From the NCBI RefSeq assembly GCF_012927115.1, contig NZ_JABBFY010000001.1, positions 434,001 through 498,000 of the forward strand: a stretch of DNA of 64,000 nt, read 5' to 3'. The notes under the pieces are model-generated. The model made no database searches and was not told where the DNA came from. It saw nothing but the letters and a program-made list of their open reading frames with translations. Made by a program: the position numbers and the translations under genes. Shown piece by piece: positions 51,903 to 61,019 of this stretch. The stretch's first letter is position 1; the number at the start of each line of letters is the position of its first letter. The stretch is from Sphingomonas sp. G-3-2-10 (lineage in GTDB: Bacteria > Pseudomonadota > Alphaproteobacteria > Sphingomonadales > Sphingomonadaceae).

Positions 51903-52827
51903 TGGTCAGTTCTTCCACGCCGGCGATGATCCGCGCAACCTCGTTCGCGTCGAACGGGCGCAGATCGTCGACCTTTTCGCCCACGCCGATCGCATGGATC
52001 GGCAAGCCGTATTTCTCCGCCGCCGCGACCAGCACGCCGCCGCGCGCCGTGCCGTCCAGCTTGGTCATGACGAGGCCGGTGACGCCGGCCACTTCCTTGA
52101 ACACCTCGATCTGGTTCAGCGCGTTCTGGCCAGTGGTGGCGTCGAGCACCAGCACCACGTCATGCGGCGCGGCGGGGTTGAGGCGGCCCAGCACGCGGCG
52201 GATCTTGGACAGTTCGTCCATCAGCTCCCGCTTGTTCTGCAGGCGTCCGGCGGTGTCGACGATCAGCACGTCGATGCCCTTTTCGGTTGCCTGCTTGACC
52301 GCTTCGAACACGATGCCCGCAGGATCGCCGCCTTCCGGGCCGGTGACGATCGGAACGCCGATCCGCTCGGCCCAGGTCTTGAGCTGGCCGATGGCGGCGG
52401 CGCGGAACGTGTCGCCCGCGGCCAGGATCACGCTGTAATCCTGCTCCATCAGCAGGTTGGCGAGCTTGGCGATGGTGGTGGTCTTGCCGCTGCCGTTGAC
52501 GCCGATGACGAGGATCACCTGCGGACGCGGGAATGCTTCGATCTCGAGCCGCTTGGACACGGGTTCGAGCGCCTTGGCGATCTCTTCGGCCACGACCAAC
52601 CGGATGCCCAGTTCTTCCATGCCGGTTTCGAACTGGCCGTCGGCAAGGCGGCTGCGGATCTTCGCGGCGGTGCCCGGACCTAGATCGGAAGCGATCAGCG
52701 CTTCCTCGATCTCGTCGAGCGTCGCGTCGTCAAGACGGCCAAGGCTGAGCCCGGCGAGATTGCCGATCAGCCGGTCCGACGTGCGCTTGAACCCGCCAAG
52801 CAGGCGCTGGTGCCAAGAGGTGCTCAT
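51892..52827 (-). CDS. ftsY: Signal recognition particle receptor FtsY
   Basis: A 311-residue SRP GTPase. The short helical N domain leads to the G domain: GVNGSGKTTTIAKLA, DTFRAAAIGQL, DTAGRLQNK, and TKLDGTARGG. The acidic A domain of E. coli FtsY is almost absent, common in alphaproteobacteria. It receives ribosome-Ffh complexes at the membrane. The start overlaps the mtaB stop by 4 bp. Confidence 0.96.
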   Translation of the reverse strand: MSTSWHQRLLGGFKRTSDRLIGNLAGLSLGRLDDATLDEIEEALIASDLGPGTAAKIRSRLADGQFETGMEELGIRLVVAEEIAKALEPVSKRLEIEAFPRPQVILVIGVNGSGKTTTIAKLANLLMEQDYSVILAAGDTFRAAAIGQLKTWAERIGVPIVTGPEGGDPAGIVFEAVKQATEKGIDVLIVDTAGRLQNKRELMDELSKIRRVLGRLNPAAPHDVVLVLDATTGQNALNQIEVFKEVAGVTGLVMTKLDGTARGGVLVAAAEKYGLPIHAIGVGEKVDDLRPFDANEVARIIAGVEELTNGR

Positions 52828-54047
52828 GCGATCAGCTTTCCGTCCTGAACGCTGTTGATCTTCAAACGCACTATCTTTCCAACCTCGGTTTGGGCGTGGC
52901 GCACTTCGGCGAAGTTGCCCGCATGGCCCCGGTCACCGGGGCGCTCTACCAGAATTTCCTGCTCGCTGCCGACAAGGCTTTCGAGCCAGCTCGTCCTGCG
53001 CGTCGCAGCGGCGTCCCGCAAGCGTGCAGCACGCGCCTTCACCACTTCCGCCTCCACCAGCGGCATCCGCGCGGCGGGCGTGCCGGCGCGGGGGCTGTAG
53101 GGGAAGATATGGGCATGGACGATGTCGCAATCGGCGATCAGCGCCAGCGAGTTGGCGAACATCGCGTCGTCCTCGGTCGGGAAACCCGCGATCAGGTCCG
53201 CGCCGATCGCAATATCCGGGCGCGCCGTCTTCAGCCGTTCGACAAGCGCCACGCTTTCGGCACGCGAATGGCGGCGCTTCATCCGCTTGAGGATCATGTC
53301 GTCGCCGGCCTGCAGCGACAGATGGACGTGCGGCATTACCCGCTCTTCCTGCGTCAGCAGCGCGAACAGCCGGTCGTCGACTTCGATCCCGTCGAGTGAC
53401 GAAAGCCGCAAGCGCTTCAGCACGGGCACATGGCGCAGGATGCGCTCGACCAGCGTGCCGAGATTGGGCTGGCCGGGCAGATCGTGGCCATAGCTGGTCA
53501 GGTCCACGCCGGTCAGCACTACTTCGGCATGGCTCTCGGCCAGCGCCGCGATCCGGTCGATCACCGCGCCGGCCGGCACCGAGCGGCTGTTGCCCCGCCC
53601 GAACGGGATCGCGCAGAAGGTGCAGCGGTGGTCGCACCCGTTCTGCACCTCGACAAAGGCGCGGGCATGGGTCGAGAAGCTGGCGGCCAGATGCGGCGCG
53701 GTGTCGCGCACGGCCATGATGTCCTGCACCACCAGCGCGGCTTCGCTGGCCCATGCCGCTGCGTCGAGCTTTTCGGCATTGCCGATCACCCGGTCCACCT
53801 CGGGCATCGCCGCGAACGCCTGCGGATCGATCTGCGCCGCGCAGCCGGTCACGACCAGCTCCGCGCCGGGCCGCTCGCGCCGTGCGCGGCGGATCGCCTG
53901 GCGCGTCTGCTTGACGGCTTCGTTGGTGACGGCACAACTGTTCACCACGACGGTGTCACGTCCTGTCAGAAGCGAACGGATCGTTTCGCTCTCGGCAAGG
54001 TTGAGACGGCAGCCCAGACTGATCACATGTGGCGAGGAGAGTGGCAT
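52824..54047 (-). CDS. mtaB: tRNA t6A37 methylthiotransferase MtaB
   Basis: A 407-residue radical SAM methylthiotransferase. The N-terminal UPF0004 domain has the cluster cysteines (SLGCRLNLAES, VVNSCAVTNEA, TGCAAQ). The radical SAM cluster motif is CDHRCTFC, and a C-terminal TRAM-like domain follows. It adds the methylthio group to t6A37 in tRNA. Start at ATG 54047; the longer frame upstream lies in the divergent DUF924 gene. Confidence 0.92.
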   Translation of the reverse strand: MPLSSPHVISLGCRLNLAESETIRSLLTGRDTVVVNSCAVTNEAVKQTRQAIRRARRERPGAELVVTGCAAQIDPQAFAAMPEVDRVIGNAEKLDAAAWASEAALVVQDIMAVRDTAPHLAASFSTHARAFVEVQNGCDHRCTFCAIPFGRGNSRSVPAGAVIDRIAALAESHAEVVLTGVDLTSYGHDLPGQPNLGTLVERILRHVPVLKRLRLSSLDGIEVDDRLFALLTQEERVMPHVHLSLQAGDDMILKRMKRRHSRAESVALVERLKTARPDIAIGADLIAGFPTEDDAMFANSLALIADCDIVHAHIFPYSPRAGTPAARMPLVEAEVVKARAARLRDAAATRRTSWLESLVGSEQEILVERPGDRGHAGNFAEVRHAQTEVGKIVRLKINSVQDGKLIA

Positions 54048-54640
54048 TGGCGGACGATCTAGGTGTGACGGACCTCGATGTCCACGCGCCAAGAATTCAA
54101 GAGCGGGCGACCGAAGTACTTGGCTTCTGGTTCGATCTGGCGATGCCCGAGCAATGGTTCGCCCAGTCGAACTCGTTCGACGACGAAGTACGCGCGCTGT
54201 TCGGCCCATTGCGCGATCTCGTGCTGGGCAGCGGTGCCGCAGGCTGGCGCGACGATCCGGACACGCTGCTGGCCGCGATCATCGTGCTCGATCAGTTTAG
54301 CCGCAACATCCATCGCGGCACGGCCGAGGCCTTCGCCGCCGATCCGCTGGCGCAGGAACTCACCGCACTGGCGCTGGTCAGTGGCTGGGACGAAGGGATG
54401 AGCGAGGAGCGGCGGCAGTTCCTTTACATGCCGCTGATGCACGCCGAGGATCCCGAACTTCAGGCGCTGTGCCTCAAATGCTTCGATGCGCTGGGCCGCG
54501 AGCAGAATATCGCTTTCGCTCGCGAACATGCCGCGGTGATCGAGCGGTTCGGCCGCTTCCCGACCCGCAACGCCGCGCTGGGCCGGGAGACCACGCCTGC
54601 CGAAGCCGAATGGCTCGCCGCTTCTCCGGTTAGCTGGTAA
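54047..54640 (+). CDS. DUF924 family protein
   Basis: A 197-residue helical protein. VLGFWFDLAMPEQWF at the N-terminus and VLDQFSRNIHRGT are the family landmarks; function unknown, structure TPR-like. The best start is the TTG at 54047, with GAGGAG 7 bases ahead. That codon shares one base with the ATG of the divergent mtaB gene. GTG at 54029 is an alternative. Confidence 0.82.
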   Translation: MADDLGVTDLDVHAPRIQERATEVLGFWFDLAMPEQWFAQSNSFDDEVRALFGPLRDLVLGSGAAGWRDDPDTLLAAIIVLDQFSRNIHRGTAEAFAADPLAQELTALALVSGWDEGMSEERRQFLYMPLMHAEDPELQALCLKCFDALGREQNIAFAREHAAVIERFGRFPTRNAALGRETTPAEAEWLAASPVSW

Positions 54641-54642
54641 CT

Positions 54643-55293
54643 TCAGCCCGGATGGCGTTCGAGCCGGATATCGCGGCGGGCGAGTAACTCCCCATTCGCG
54701 GCACGGCCCAGCGTCACGATACCGCTCCCGCCGCGCAGCTCCTGCCGTCTGCGATAGTCGTCGGTCACGCCAAACTCGCCGGCGAACACGGCATCGTCGA
54801 TATAATAGGGCCGCCGCCCCGGTTCGCCGATGAACAGGTGAACATGCGCGGGCATGGTCATGTCCGGATAGGGCGCCGGCTTGATCGTACGGAAGGTGTA
54901 GATGCCGTCCGCGCCGGTCTTCGCCCAGCCGCGCAGGCGGCCGTGGCGGCGGCTCCACTGGCTCTCGGCCGACCCATTGGCGTAGAGGCCCTTCGCGTTG
55001 GTGTGATGCGCATAGACGATCACGCCGGCCGCCGGAGTGACGCCATCGGCGCCGGTGATGCGGCCGGTCAGGATCATCCGCTCACCCGGTTCGCTGGCCG
55101 CGGCGAGCTGGACGGTCGCCGTGAGCCCGGCGGGCGCCCGCTCGGCCACCGCTTCGCAGCCTTCGCAATTATAGAGGTCGGCCCTCACCGTATCGCGTGG
55201 GGCCGCAGGTTCGGCCGAAATCGAGCGGCAGGCGATCAGCGTGCCCGCGCTGCCTGCGAGTGTCAGCAAAGCCGTTCGCCGATCCAGCGTCAT
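54643..55293 (-). CDS. Intradiol ring-cleavage dioxygenase-like protein, exported
   Basis: A 216-residue protein with a twin-arginine-like and lipobox-like N-terminus (LDRRTALLTLAG, then LIAC). The dioxygenase core includes GVIVYAHHTNAKGLYAN, RGWAKTGADGIYTFRTIKP and TMPAHVHLFI, containing Tyr and His candidates for the non-haem iron. Exported members of this family are common but rarely assigned a substrate. It converges on DUF924 with 2 bp between stops. Confidence 0.84.
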   Translation of the reverse strand: MTLDRRTALLTLAGSAGTLIACRSISAEPAAPRDTVRADLYNCEGCEAVAERAPAGLTATVQLAAASEPGERMILTGRITGADGVTPAAGVIVYAHHTNAKGLYANGSAESQWSRRHGRLRGWAKTGADGIYTFRTIKPAPYPDMTMPAHVHLFIGEPGRRPYYIDDAVFAGEFGVTDDYRRRQELRGGSGIVTLGRAANGELLARRDIRLERHPG

Positions 55294-55359
55294 TGACCTG
55301 TCCCATCCGCTCCATCAGTTTTGCGCAAATTATGCGGGATTGAAGGGGAGGGGAAGCCG

Positions 55360-55905
55360 TTGCGGCCGGAATCGCGCCATCGTTACGCGCTGCCCGCGCG
55401 CCTGCTCCACTGGGTGGTCGCGATCGGGGTGATGGTGCAGATCGGATTGGGCTGGGCCTCCGAATGGACCGAGGACCGTCACGCCAGTTTCCAGTTGATC
55501 CGCAATCATTATCAGCTGGGCGTGATCCTTGCGGGATTGATGGCGATGCGGCTGCTGTGGCGCGTCGCGAAGGGCGCGCCACCGCCGGACGCAAGCGAGC
55601 CGCGCTGGCGCAGCGGAACTGCCTCGGCCGTGCACTGGGCGCTCTATGCGCTGCTGCTGACCATGCCGGTCAGCGGCTATGTCATCTGGATATGGATGGA
55701 TGCGCCGCGCGACGTGCTCGGGCTGTTCGAGCTGCCGGCGCTGTTCACGCCGCCCGCCGAGGACGAAACCTGGCGGGCGAATGCGTGGTACATTCATGTG
55801 TATAGCAGCTGGACAGTGATCGCGCTGGTGCTGCTCCACGTCGCCGCTGCGCTATGGCACGAACTGGTGCTGCGCGACCGCCTTATCCGGCGGCGGATGC
55901 TTTAG
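55360..55905 (+). CDS. Cytochrome b561-type membrane protein
   Basis: A 181-residue protein with four membrane helices and histidines suited to two b haems (ARLLHWVVAIGVM, IRNHYQLGVIL, IHVYSSWTV, LLHVAAALWHEL). It should pass electrons across the inner membrane. TTG start at 55360, with GGGGAGGGGAAG just ahead. Its stop overlaps the convergent GGDEF-EAL gene. Confidence 0.86.
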   Translation: MRPESRHRYALPARLLHWVVAIGVMVQIGLGWASEWTEDRHASFQLIRNHYQLGVILAGLMAMRLLWRVAKGAPPPDASEPRWRSGTASAVHWALYALLLTMPVSGYVIWIWMDAPRDVLGLFELPALFTPPAEDETWRANAWYIHVYSSWTVIALVLLHVAAALWHELVLRDRLIRRRML

Positions 55906-57539
55906 CCCGCCAGTCGCTGGCTCGGGATTTCCGGCGAGGTTTCGACTGCAACCGGTGCGCCCTGCTGGGCCACCAGCAGGCGCCGCTCGGCGAGCAGGCG
56001 GCGGACGCCGGTGACCGACAGGGGACGGCCGTAGAGCCAGCCCTGTGCCTTGGCGCATCCGATTGCGCGCAGGCGTTCCTCGATCGCGGCGTCCTCGACG
56101 CCTTCCGCCGTCACCGGCAGGTTCAGGCTTTCGCCCAGCCGGGCGATGGCGTTGACGATTGCCGCCGAATCCGCATTCTCGTTGAGCGACATGACGAAGC
56201 TCTTGTCGATCTTGATCCGGTCGAAGGGCAAAGCGCGCAGGTGCGCCAGCGACGAATAGCCGGTGCCGAAATCGTCGAGCGCCAGGCGGACGCCCTGATT
56301 CTTCAGGCTGCCGACGATCGATTGCGCCAGCGCCAGATTGTCGAACAGCGAGCTTTCGGTGATCTCCACTTCCAGCCGGTTGGCGGGGAAGCCGGTTTCG
56401 GTGAGCACCTTGATGATCTTCTGCGCCAGCCACGCGTCGCGCAGCTGCCAGGGCGAGATGTTGATCGAGATGCTGAGCGACGGATCCCAGTCGCGCGCGG
56501 CCATGAACGACTGGCGCATGATCGACAGCGACAGATCGGCGATCATGCCGGTTTCTTCGGCGATCGGGATGAACAGTTCGGGGCTGATCAGCCCGCGCAC
56601 CGGATGCTCCCAGCGCGCCAGCACTTCGAACCCGTGCAGCTTGCCGCTGGCCAGATCGATCTGCTGCTCGAAATAGGGGACGATCTCCTGACGCGGGATC
56701 GCGGTGCGCAGGCCGCTTTCCAGTTCGTTGCGCGTCTGGAGCTCGCGCTCCATCGACTGGTCGAACCATGCGAAGCGGTTTCGGCCCGATTTCTTGGCCT
56801 GATACATGGCTATATCGGCCGAGCGCATCAGCGCGTCGATGCTCGCGCATTCGAAGTCCGAGCGCGCCACGCCCAGCGAGCAGGAGATGTGCAGGCGCAG
56901 GCCTTCGACGTCGAACGGCTGCGACATGCGGCTGACCAGCTTCTCCGCGATCCGCTCGACCGTGCCGGGCTGGCTCGGATCGAACAGGAAGCCGCAGGCG
57001 AATTCGTCGCCGCCCAGCCGCGCGGTCAGCGAGATCGGCGGCATGGCCGCGGCGATTTCCTGGGCGACCGCGCGCAGCAGGGCGTCGCCCACCGCATGGC
57101 CGTGCATGTCGTTGATCGTCTTGAAGTGATCGAGATCGAGCATCAGCAGCGCCATCGCCTTGCGGCGGCGTTGGGCGCGGACGAACATCGCGGCGCCTTC
57201 CTCGGCCAGGCTGCGGCGGTTGAGGAACCCGGTCAGCGGATCGCGGCTCGCCAGCATCTGCGCGCGTTCCTCCGCAGCGGTGCGCACGCGCACCTCCATG
57301 CTCAGCGCATGGTGCCGCCGCCAGCCGAACAGGATCAGCGCGACGTTGAGCAGCAGCGCGATCACCAGCGTGCGATCCGCCGGGGCGCCGCCTTCGAAAT
57401 AATGCTGGAGCGTCGTCGACAGCACCGAGCTGCCCGTGCCCACGAACATGAGAATCGCGGCGACGCTGATCGCACCGGTGACGATGTCGCCGCCCTTGCC
57501 GGCGTCGTTTTCCGCGTTTTCCTCGAGATCCAGCGCCAT
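55902..57539 (-). CDS. Membrane-bound diguanylate cyclase/phosphodiesterase (GGDEF-EAL)
   Basis: A 545-residue protein. Two N-terminal membrane helices, then a GGDEF domain (RDPLTGFLNRRSL, RLGGDEFAC) with an intact active site, then an EAL domain (FEVLARW in place of EAL, SINISPW, EITES, LDDFGTGYSSL, KIDKSF, EGVE). Both activities, making and breaking cyclic di-GMP, look possible; the EVL variant occurs in active enzymes. No sensor domain outside the membrane part. Start ATG 57539 after GGGGGAG; ATG 57563 is possible. Confidence 0.92.
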   Translation of the reverse strand: MALDLEENAENDAGKGGDIVTGAISVAAILMFVGTGSSVLSTTLQHYFEGGAPADRTLVIALLLNVALILFGWRRHHALSMEVRVRTAAEERAQMLASRDPLTGFLNRRSLAEEGAAMFVRAQRRRKAMALLMLDLDHFKTINDMHGHAVGDALLRAVAQEIAAAMPPISLTARLGGDEFACGFLFDPSQPGTVERIAEKLVSRMSQPFDVEGLRLHISCSLGVARSDFECASIDALMRSADIAMYQAKKSGRNRFAWFDQSMERELQTRNELESGLRTAIPRQEIVPYFEQQIDLASGKLHGFEVLARWEHPVRGLISPELFIPIAEETGMIADLSLSIMRQSFMAARDWDPSLSISINISPWQLRDAWLAQKIIKVLTETGFPANRLEVEITESSLFDNLALAQSIVGSLKNQGVRLALDDFGTGYSSLAHLRALPFDRIKIDKSFVMSLNENADSAAIVNAIARLGESLNLPVTAEGVEDAAIEERLRAIGCAKAQGWLYGRPLSVTGVRRLLAERRLLVAQQGAPVAVETSPEIPSQRLAG

Positions 57540-57810
57540 TGCCGGAAGGCTCCCCCAATGCATGAGGGTGCAGGTTTCTCATGATCAGGGTATAGAACGG
57601 GTTAAGCCCGGAACGGTTTTATTGCGGATTTTTCGTTGCTTGTGTCCGGCTTGCACTGAACGGCCTCTCCCGCTATGTGCCCGGCCATCCGTTCCCCGGA
57701 ACGCGATCGCATCAGCGCCTACGGGTGCAGGCCGGCCGACGAGGTTTCGTCCGCCGGCTCGCTTTGCGTTTGGCGATTCGGGGGACGAAAAACGGAGTGA
57801 TTTTGGTCTC

Positions 57811-59316
57811 ATGTTCGAGAGTCTGAGCGAGCGGCTGGGCGGCGTCTTCGAGCGCCTGCGGGGCCGTGGCGCGCTCACTGAAGCCGATGTGCGGACCGCG
57901 ATGCGCGAAGTCCGCGTGGCGCTGCTGGAAGCCGATGTCGCGCTTCCGGTAGCCAAGGCGTTCGTCGACAAGGCGACCGAACAGGCGGTCGGACACGAAG
58001 TCCTCCGCTCGATCACGCCGGGCCAGCAGGTCGTCAAGATCGTCCATGACGCGCTGGTCGAGATGCTCGGGCCGGACACGGCCGAGCTGAACCTTGGCGT
58101 CACGCCACCCGCCGTCATCATGCTCGTCGGCCTTCAGGGCTCGGGCAAGACGACCACCACCGCCAAGCTGGCCAAGCTCATCACCAAGAGCGAAGGCAAG
58201 AAGGTGATGATGGCGTCGCTGGACGTCAATCGTCCCGCGGCGCAGGAGCAGCTCGCGGTCCTCGGCACCCAGACCGAAGTCGCCACGCTGCCCATCGTCA
58301 AGGGCCAGAACCCCGTCGAGATCGCCCAGCGCGCGCTCTCCGCCGCGAAGCTGCAGGGCTTCGACGTGGTGATGCTCGACACCGCCGGCCGCCTCCACGT
58401 CGATCAGGCGCTGATGGACGAGATGAAGGCCGTCGCGGATATCGCGAAGCCGCAGGAAATCCTGCTGGTGGTCGACAGCCTGACCGGTCAGGACGCCGTC
58501 AACGTCGCGACCAGCTTCTCGGCGCAGGTGCCGCTGACCGGCGTGGTGCTGACCCGCATGGACGGCGATGCCCGTGGCGGCGCGGCGCTGTCGATGCGCC
58601 ATGTCACCGGCAAGCCGATCAAGTTCGCCGGCATGGGCGAAAAGCTCGACGCGATCGAGCCGTTCCATCCCAAGCGCGTCGCCGGCCGCATCCTCGGCAT
58701 GGGCGACGTCGTGTCGCTGGTCGAAAAGGCCGCGGCGTCGATCGAGGCGGAAGATGCCGAGCGCATGGCGAGCCGGCTTGCCAAGGGCCAGTTCGACATG
58801 AACGACCTGCGCAGCCAGCTGGCGCAGATGCGCAAGATGGGTGGAATCGGCGCGCTGGCGGGGATGATCCCCGGCATGAAGAAGGCGCAGGCGGCAATGG
58901 CCGGCGGCGCGGTGGACGAGCGCATCCTGCTCCGCATGGACGCGATGATCGGCTCGATGACGCCCAAGGAGCGCGCCAAGCCCGAACTGATCAACGCCAA
59001 GCGCAAGATCCGCATCGCCAAGGGATCGGGGACGACCGTTCAGGACGTCAACAAGCTGATGAAGATGCATCTCGAGATGCAGACCGCGATGAAGCGCCTG
59101 AAGAAGATGGGCGGCCTGAAGGGCATGATGGCGATGCTCGGCAAGGGCGGACCCGGCGGCGGCATGGGCGGTCTCGGCAACGCGATGGGCGGCCCGGAAA
59201 TGGGTTCGCAGCTTGGCGACATGATGGGCAAGATGGGCGGTCCCGGCCTTCCCGGCCTGCCCGGACCGGGGGCGAACCTGCCCCCCGGCCTCGAGAAATT
59301 CCTGAAAAAGAAATAA
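57811..59316 (+). CDS. ffh: Signal recognition particle protein Ffh
   Basis: A 501-residue SRP GTPase. The N domain starts MFESLSERLGGVFERLRGRG; the G domain has GLQGSGKTTTTAKLA, DVNRPAAQEQL, DTAGRLHVDQ and TRMDGDARGG. The methionine-rich M domain binds SRP RNA and signal sequences, and ends in a Gly/Met/Pro-rich tail. The frame is open for 125 codons upstream but without family similarity. Confidence 0.96.
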   Translation: MFESLSERLGGVFERLRGRGALTEADVRTAMREVRVALLEADVALPVAKAFVDKATEQAVGHEVLRSITPGQQVVKIVHDALVEMLGPDTAELNLGVTPPAVIMLVGLQGSGKTTTTAKLAKLITKSEGKKVMMASLDVNRPAAQEQLAVLGTQTEVATLPIVKGQNPVEIAQRALSAAKLQGFDVVMLDTAGRLHVDQALMDEMKAVADIAKPQEILLVVDSLTGQDAVNVATSFSAQVPLTGVVLTRMDGDARGGAALSMRHVTGKPIKFAGMGEKLDAIEPFHPKRVAGRILGMGDVVSLVEKAAASIEAEDAERMASRLAKGQFDMNDLRSQLAQMRKMGGIGALAGMIPGMKKAQAAMAGGAVDERILLRMDAMIGSMTPKERAKPELINAKRKIRIAKGSGTTVQDVNKLMKMHLEMQTAMKRLKKMGGLKGMMAMLGKGGPGGGMGGLGNAMGGPEMGSQLGDMMGKMGGPGLPGLPGPGANLPPGLEKFLKKK

Positions 59317-59356
59317 CCCAACACACTGAATTCAAATTGAAAGAAGGAATCGAATA

Positions 59357-59905
59357 ATGGCTATTTCCCTGCGTCTGTCGCGCGGCGGCTCGAAGAAGCG
59401 CCCGTATTACCGCATCGTCGTCGCCGACGCCCGTTCGCCCCGCGACGGCAAGTTCATCGAGAAGATCGGCACCTACAACCCGCTGCTCGCCAAGGACGAC
59501 GCCAAGCGCATCGTTCTCGACGGTGACCGCGCCAAGTATTGGCTGGGCGTCGGCGCGCAGCCGACCGACCGCGTCGCCCGCTTCCTCGACGTTGCCGGCA
59601 TCAAGGAGCGCGCCGCCAAGAACAACCCGAACAAGGGCAAGCCGGGCGAGAAGGCCGTCGAGCGCGCTGAAGAGCGTGCCGAGAAGCTGAAGGCAGCCGA
59701 GGAAGCCGCCGCCGAGGCAGCGGCTGCTCCGGCGCCGGTCGCTGAAGAGACCGTCGAGGAAGCCCAGGCCGAGACCGAAGCCGTCGTCGCCGCCGAAGTC
59801 GAAGCTGCGACCGAAGCACCGACTCCGGAAGCCGAAGCCGTTGCCGAGGCCGCTGCTGAAGAGACTCCGGCTGCCGAAGCCGGCGAGGAAAAGGCCGAGG
59901 GCTGA
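59357..59905 (+). CDS. rpsP: 30S ribosomal protein S16 with long acidic tail
   Basis: A 182-residue protein. Residues 1-85 are a standard S16 ([31 protein letters not shown]). The remaining near 95 residues are an Ala/Glu-rich low-complexity tail. S16 helps assemble the 5' domain of 16S rRNA. Extended tails occur in alphaproteobacteria, but this one doubles the protein. GAAGGAAT precedes the ATG. Confidence 0.96.
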   Translation: MAISLRLSRGGSKKRPYYRIVVADARSPRDGKFIEKIGTYNPLLAKDDAKRIVLDGDRAKYWLGVGAQPTDRVARFLDVAGIKERAAKNNPNKGKPGEKAVERAEERAEKLKAAEEAAAEAAAAPAPVAEETVEEAQAETEAVVAAEVEAATEAPTPEAEAVAEAAAEETPAAEAGEEKAEG

Positions 59906-59909
59906 TTCC

Positions 59910-60386
59910 TTGACGCAGGATCGCCCCGTCACGCTCGCCGTCATCATCGGTGCGCACGGCGTGACGGGCGAGGTCCGTCTGAAGGTCTTCGCCGAGGACC
60001 TGAATGCCCACAAGGCATTCAACAACGGCGCGCTGACGCTCAAGTCGCTGCGCCCAGGCAATAATGGCGCGATCGCGCGCTTCGCCGAAGTGGCGGACCG
60101 CAACGCAGCCGAAGCGATGCGCGGCACGGAACTCACCGTGCCGCGCACCTCGCTGCCCCCATTGGGCGAGGGCGAATATTATCATGTCGATCTGCTGAAC
60201 CTGCCCGCCGTCTCCGCGAGCGGCGAAGCGCTCGGCCGCGTGATTGCGATCGACAATTACGGCGCGGGCGACGTGATCGAGATCGAGCGCGAAACCGGCA
60301 AGCGCTTCATGGTGCCGATGAAGCCCGAAGCGGTGCCCGAATGGGATGCCGAACGGCTGGTCGTGGCGGACGATTTCGTCGAATAG
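59910..60386 (+). CDS. rimM: Ribosome maturation factor RimM
   Basis: A 158-residue protein, TTG start 4 bp after rpsP with GAGG ahead. The N-terminal barrel begins VTLAVIIGAHGVTGEVRLKV and the PRC domain includes GEYYHVDLLNLP. It aids maturation of the 30S head and binds S19. In most proteobacteria trmD and rplS follow; here they do not. Confidence 0.93.
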   Translation: MTQDRPVTLAVIIGAHGVTGEVRLKVFAEDLNAHKAFNNGALTLKSLRPGNNGAIARFAEVADRNAAEAMRGTELTVPRTSLPPLGEGEYYHVDLLNLPAVSASGEALGRVIAIDNYGAGDVIEIERETGKRFMVPMKPEAVPEWDAERLVVADDFVE

Positions 60387-60453
60387 CGGAGCTTCAGTTT
60401 ATTTGTCACTCCGAACAAGCCCGGGGTGACGAAGAAGAAGGAGAAATTTCTTC

Positions 60454-60993
60454 TTGCACTCCTTCCACGTCATCACCGGCGGTCCCGGCTCGGGCAAGTC
60501 CACCCTTATCGAAGCGCTCCGTGCCGCAGGCCACGCCGTGGTCGGGGAAACGGGCAGGGCGATCATCCGCGATCAGGTGGCGCGGGGCGGCGATGCGCTG
60601 CCCTGGGCCGATCGCGTCGCCTATGCCCGGCTGATGCTGGAACGCGACGTCGCCGCATATCGCGGGGCTTCGGGACGGACTTTCTTCGATCGCGGCATTC
60701 CCGACGTGCAGGGCTATCTCCGCCTGATCGGCGAGACGCCCTTGCCGGAAGTCGAGGCTGCGGTCGCCGCCTGCTGCTACGCACCGACCGTCTTCATCGC
60801 CCCGCCCTGGGAAGCGATCTTCGAGCGGGATGCCGAACGGAAACAGGATTTCGCCGAGGCCATCCGCACCTGCGACGCGATGCGCACCGTCTATGGCGAG
60901 GCTGGCTATGCTTTGGTCGAATTGCCCCTTGCGCCGGTGGCCGAGCGCGTGGCTTTCGTGCTTGAACGCGCCGGGACTGTCATCGACTTGTAA
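60454..60993 (+). CDS. AAA family ATPase (kinase-like P-loop protein)
   Basis: A 179-residue P-loop NTPase: Walker A ITGGPGSGKSTLIE, then TGRAIIRDQV and FFDRGIPDVQGYL. Its size and layout resemble small AAA_28-type nucleoside or amino acid kinases. TTG start with AAGGAG ahead. A small hairpin (GTCACTCC with GGGGTGAC) lies in the 67-bp gap after rimM. Confidence 0.78.
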   Translation: MHSFHVITGGPGSGKSTLIEALRAAGHAVVGETGRAIIRDQVARGGDALPWADRVAYARLMLERDVAAYRGASGRTFFDRGIPDVQGYLRLIGETPLPEVEAAVAACCYAPTVFIAPPWEAIFERDAERKQDFAEAIRTCDAMRTVYGEAGYALVELPLAPVAERVAFVLERAGTVIDL

Positions 60994-61019
60994 CTCGACT
61001 ATTCTACTGGGGTTTCCAG

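Noticed and set aside
55854..57584. A 576-codon open frame opposite the GGDEF-EAL gene
   Set aside because: The minus-strand frame has complete GGDEF and EAL motifs; the opposite frame has none and looks like an antisense shadow.
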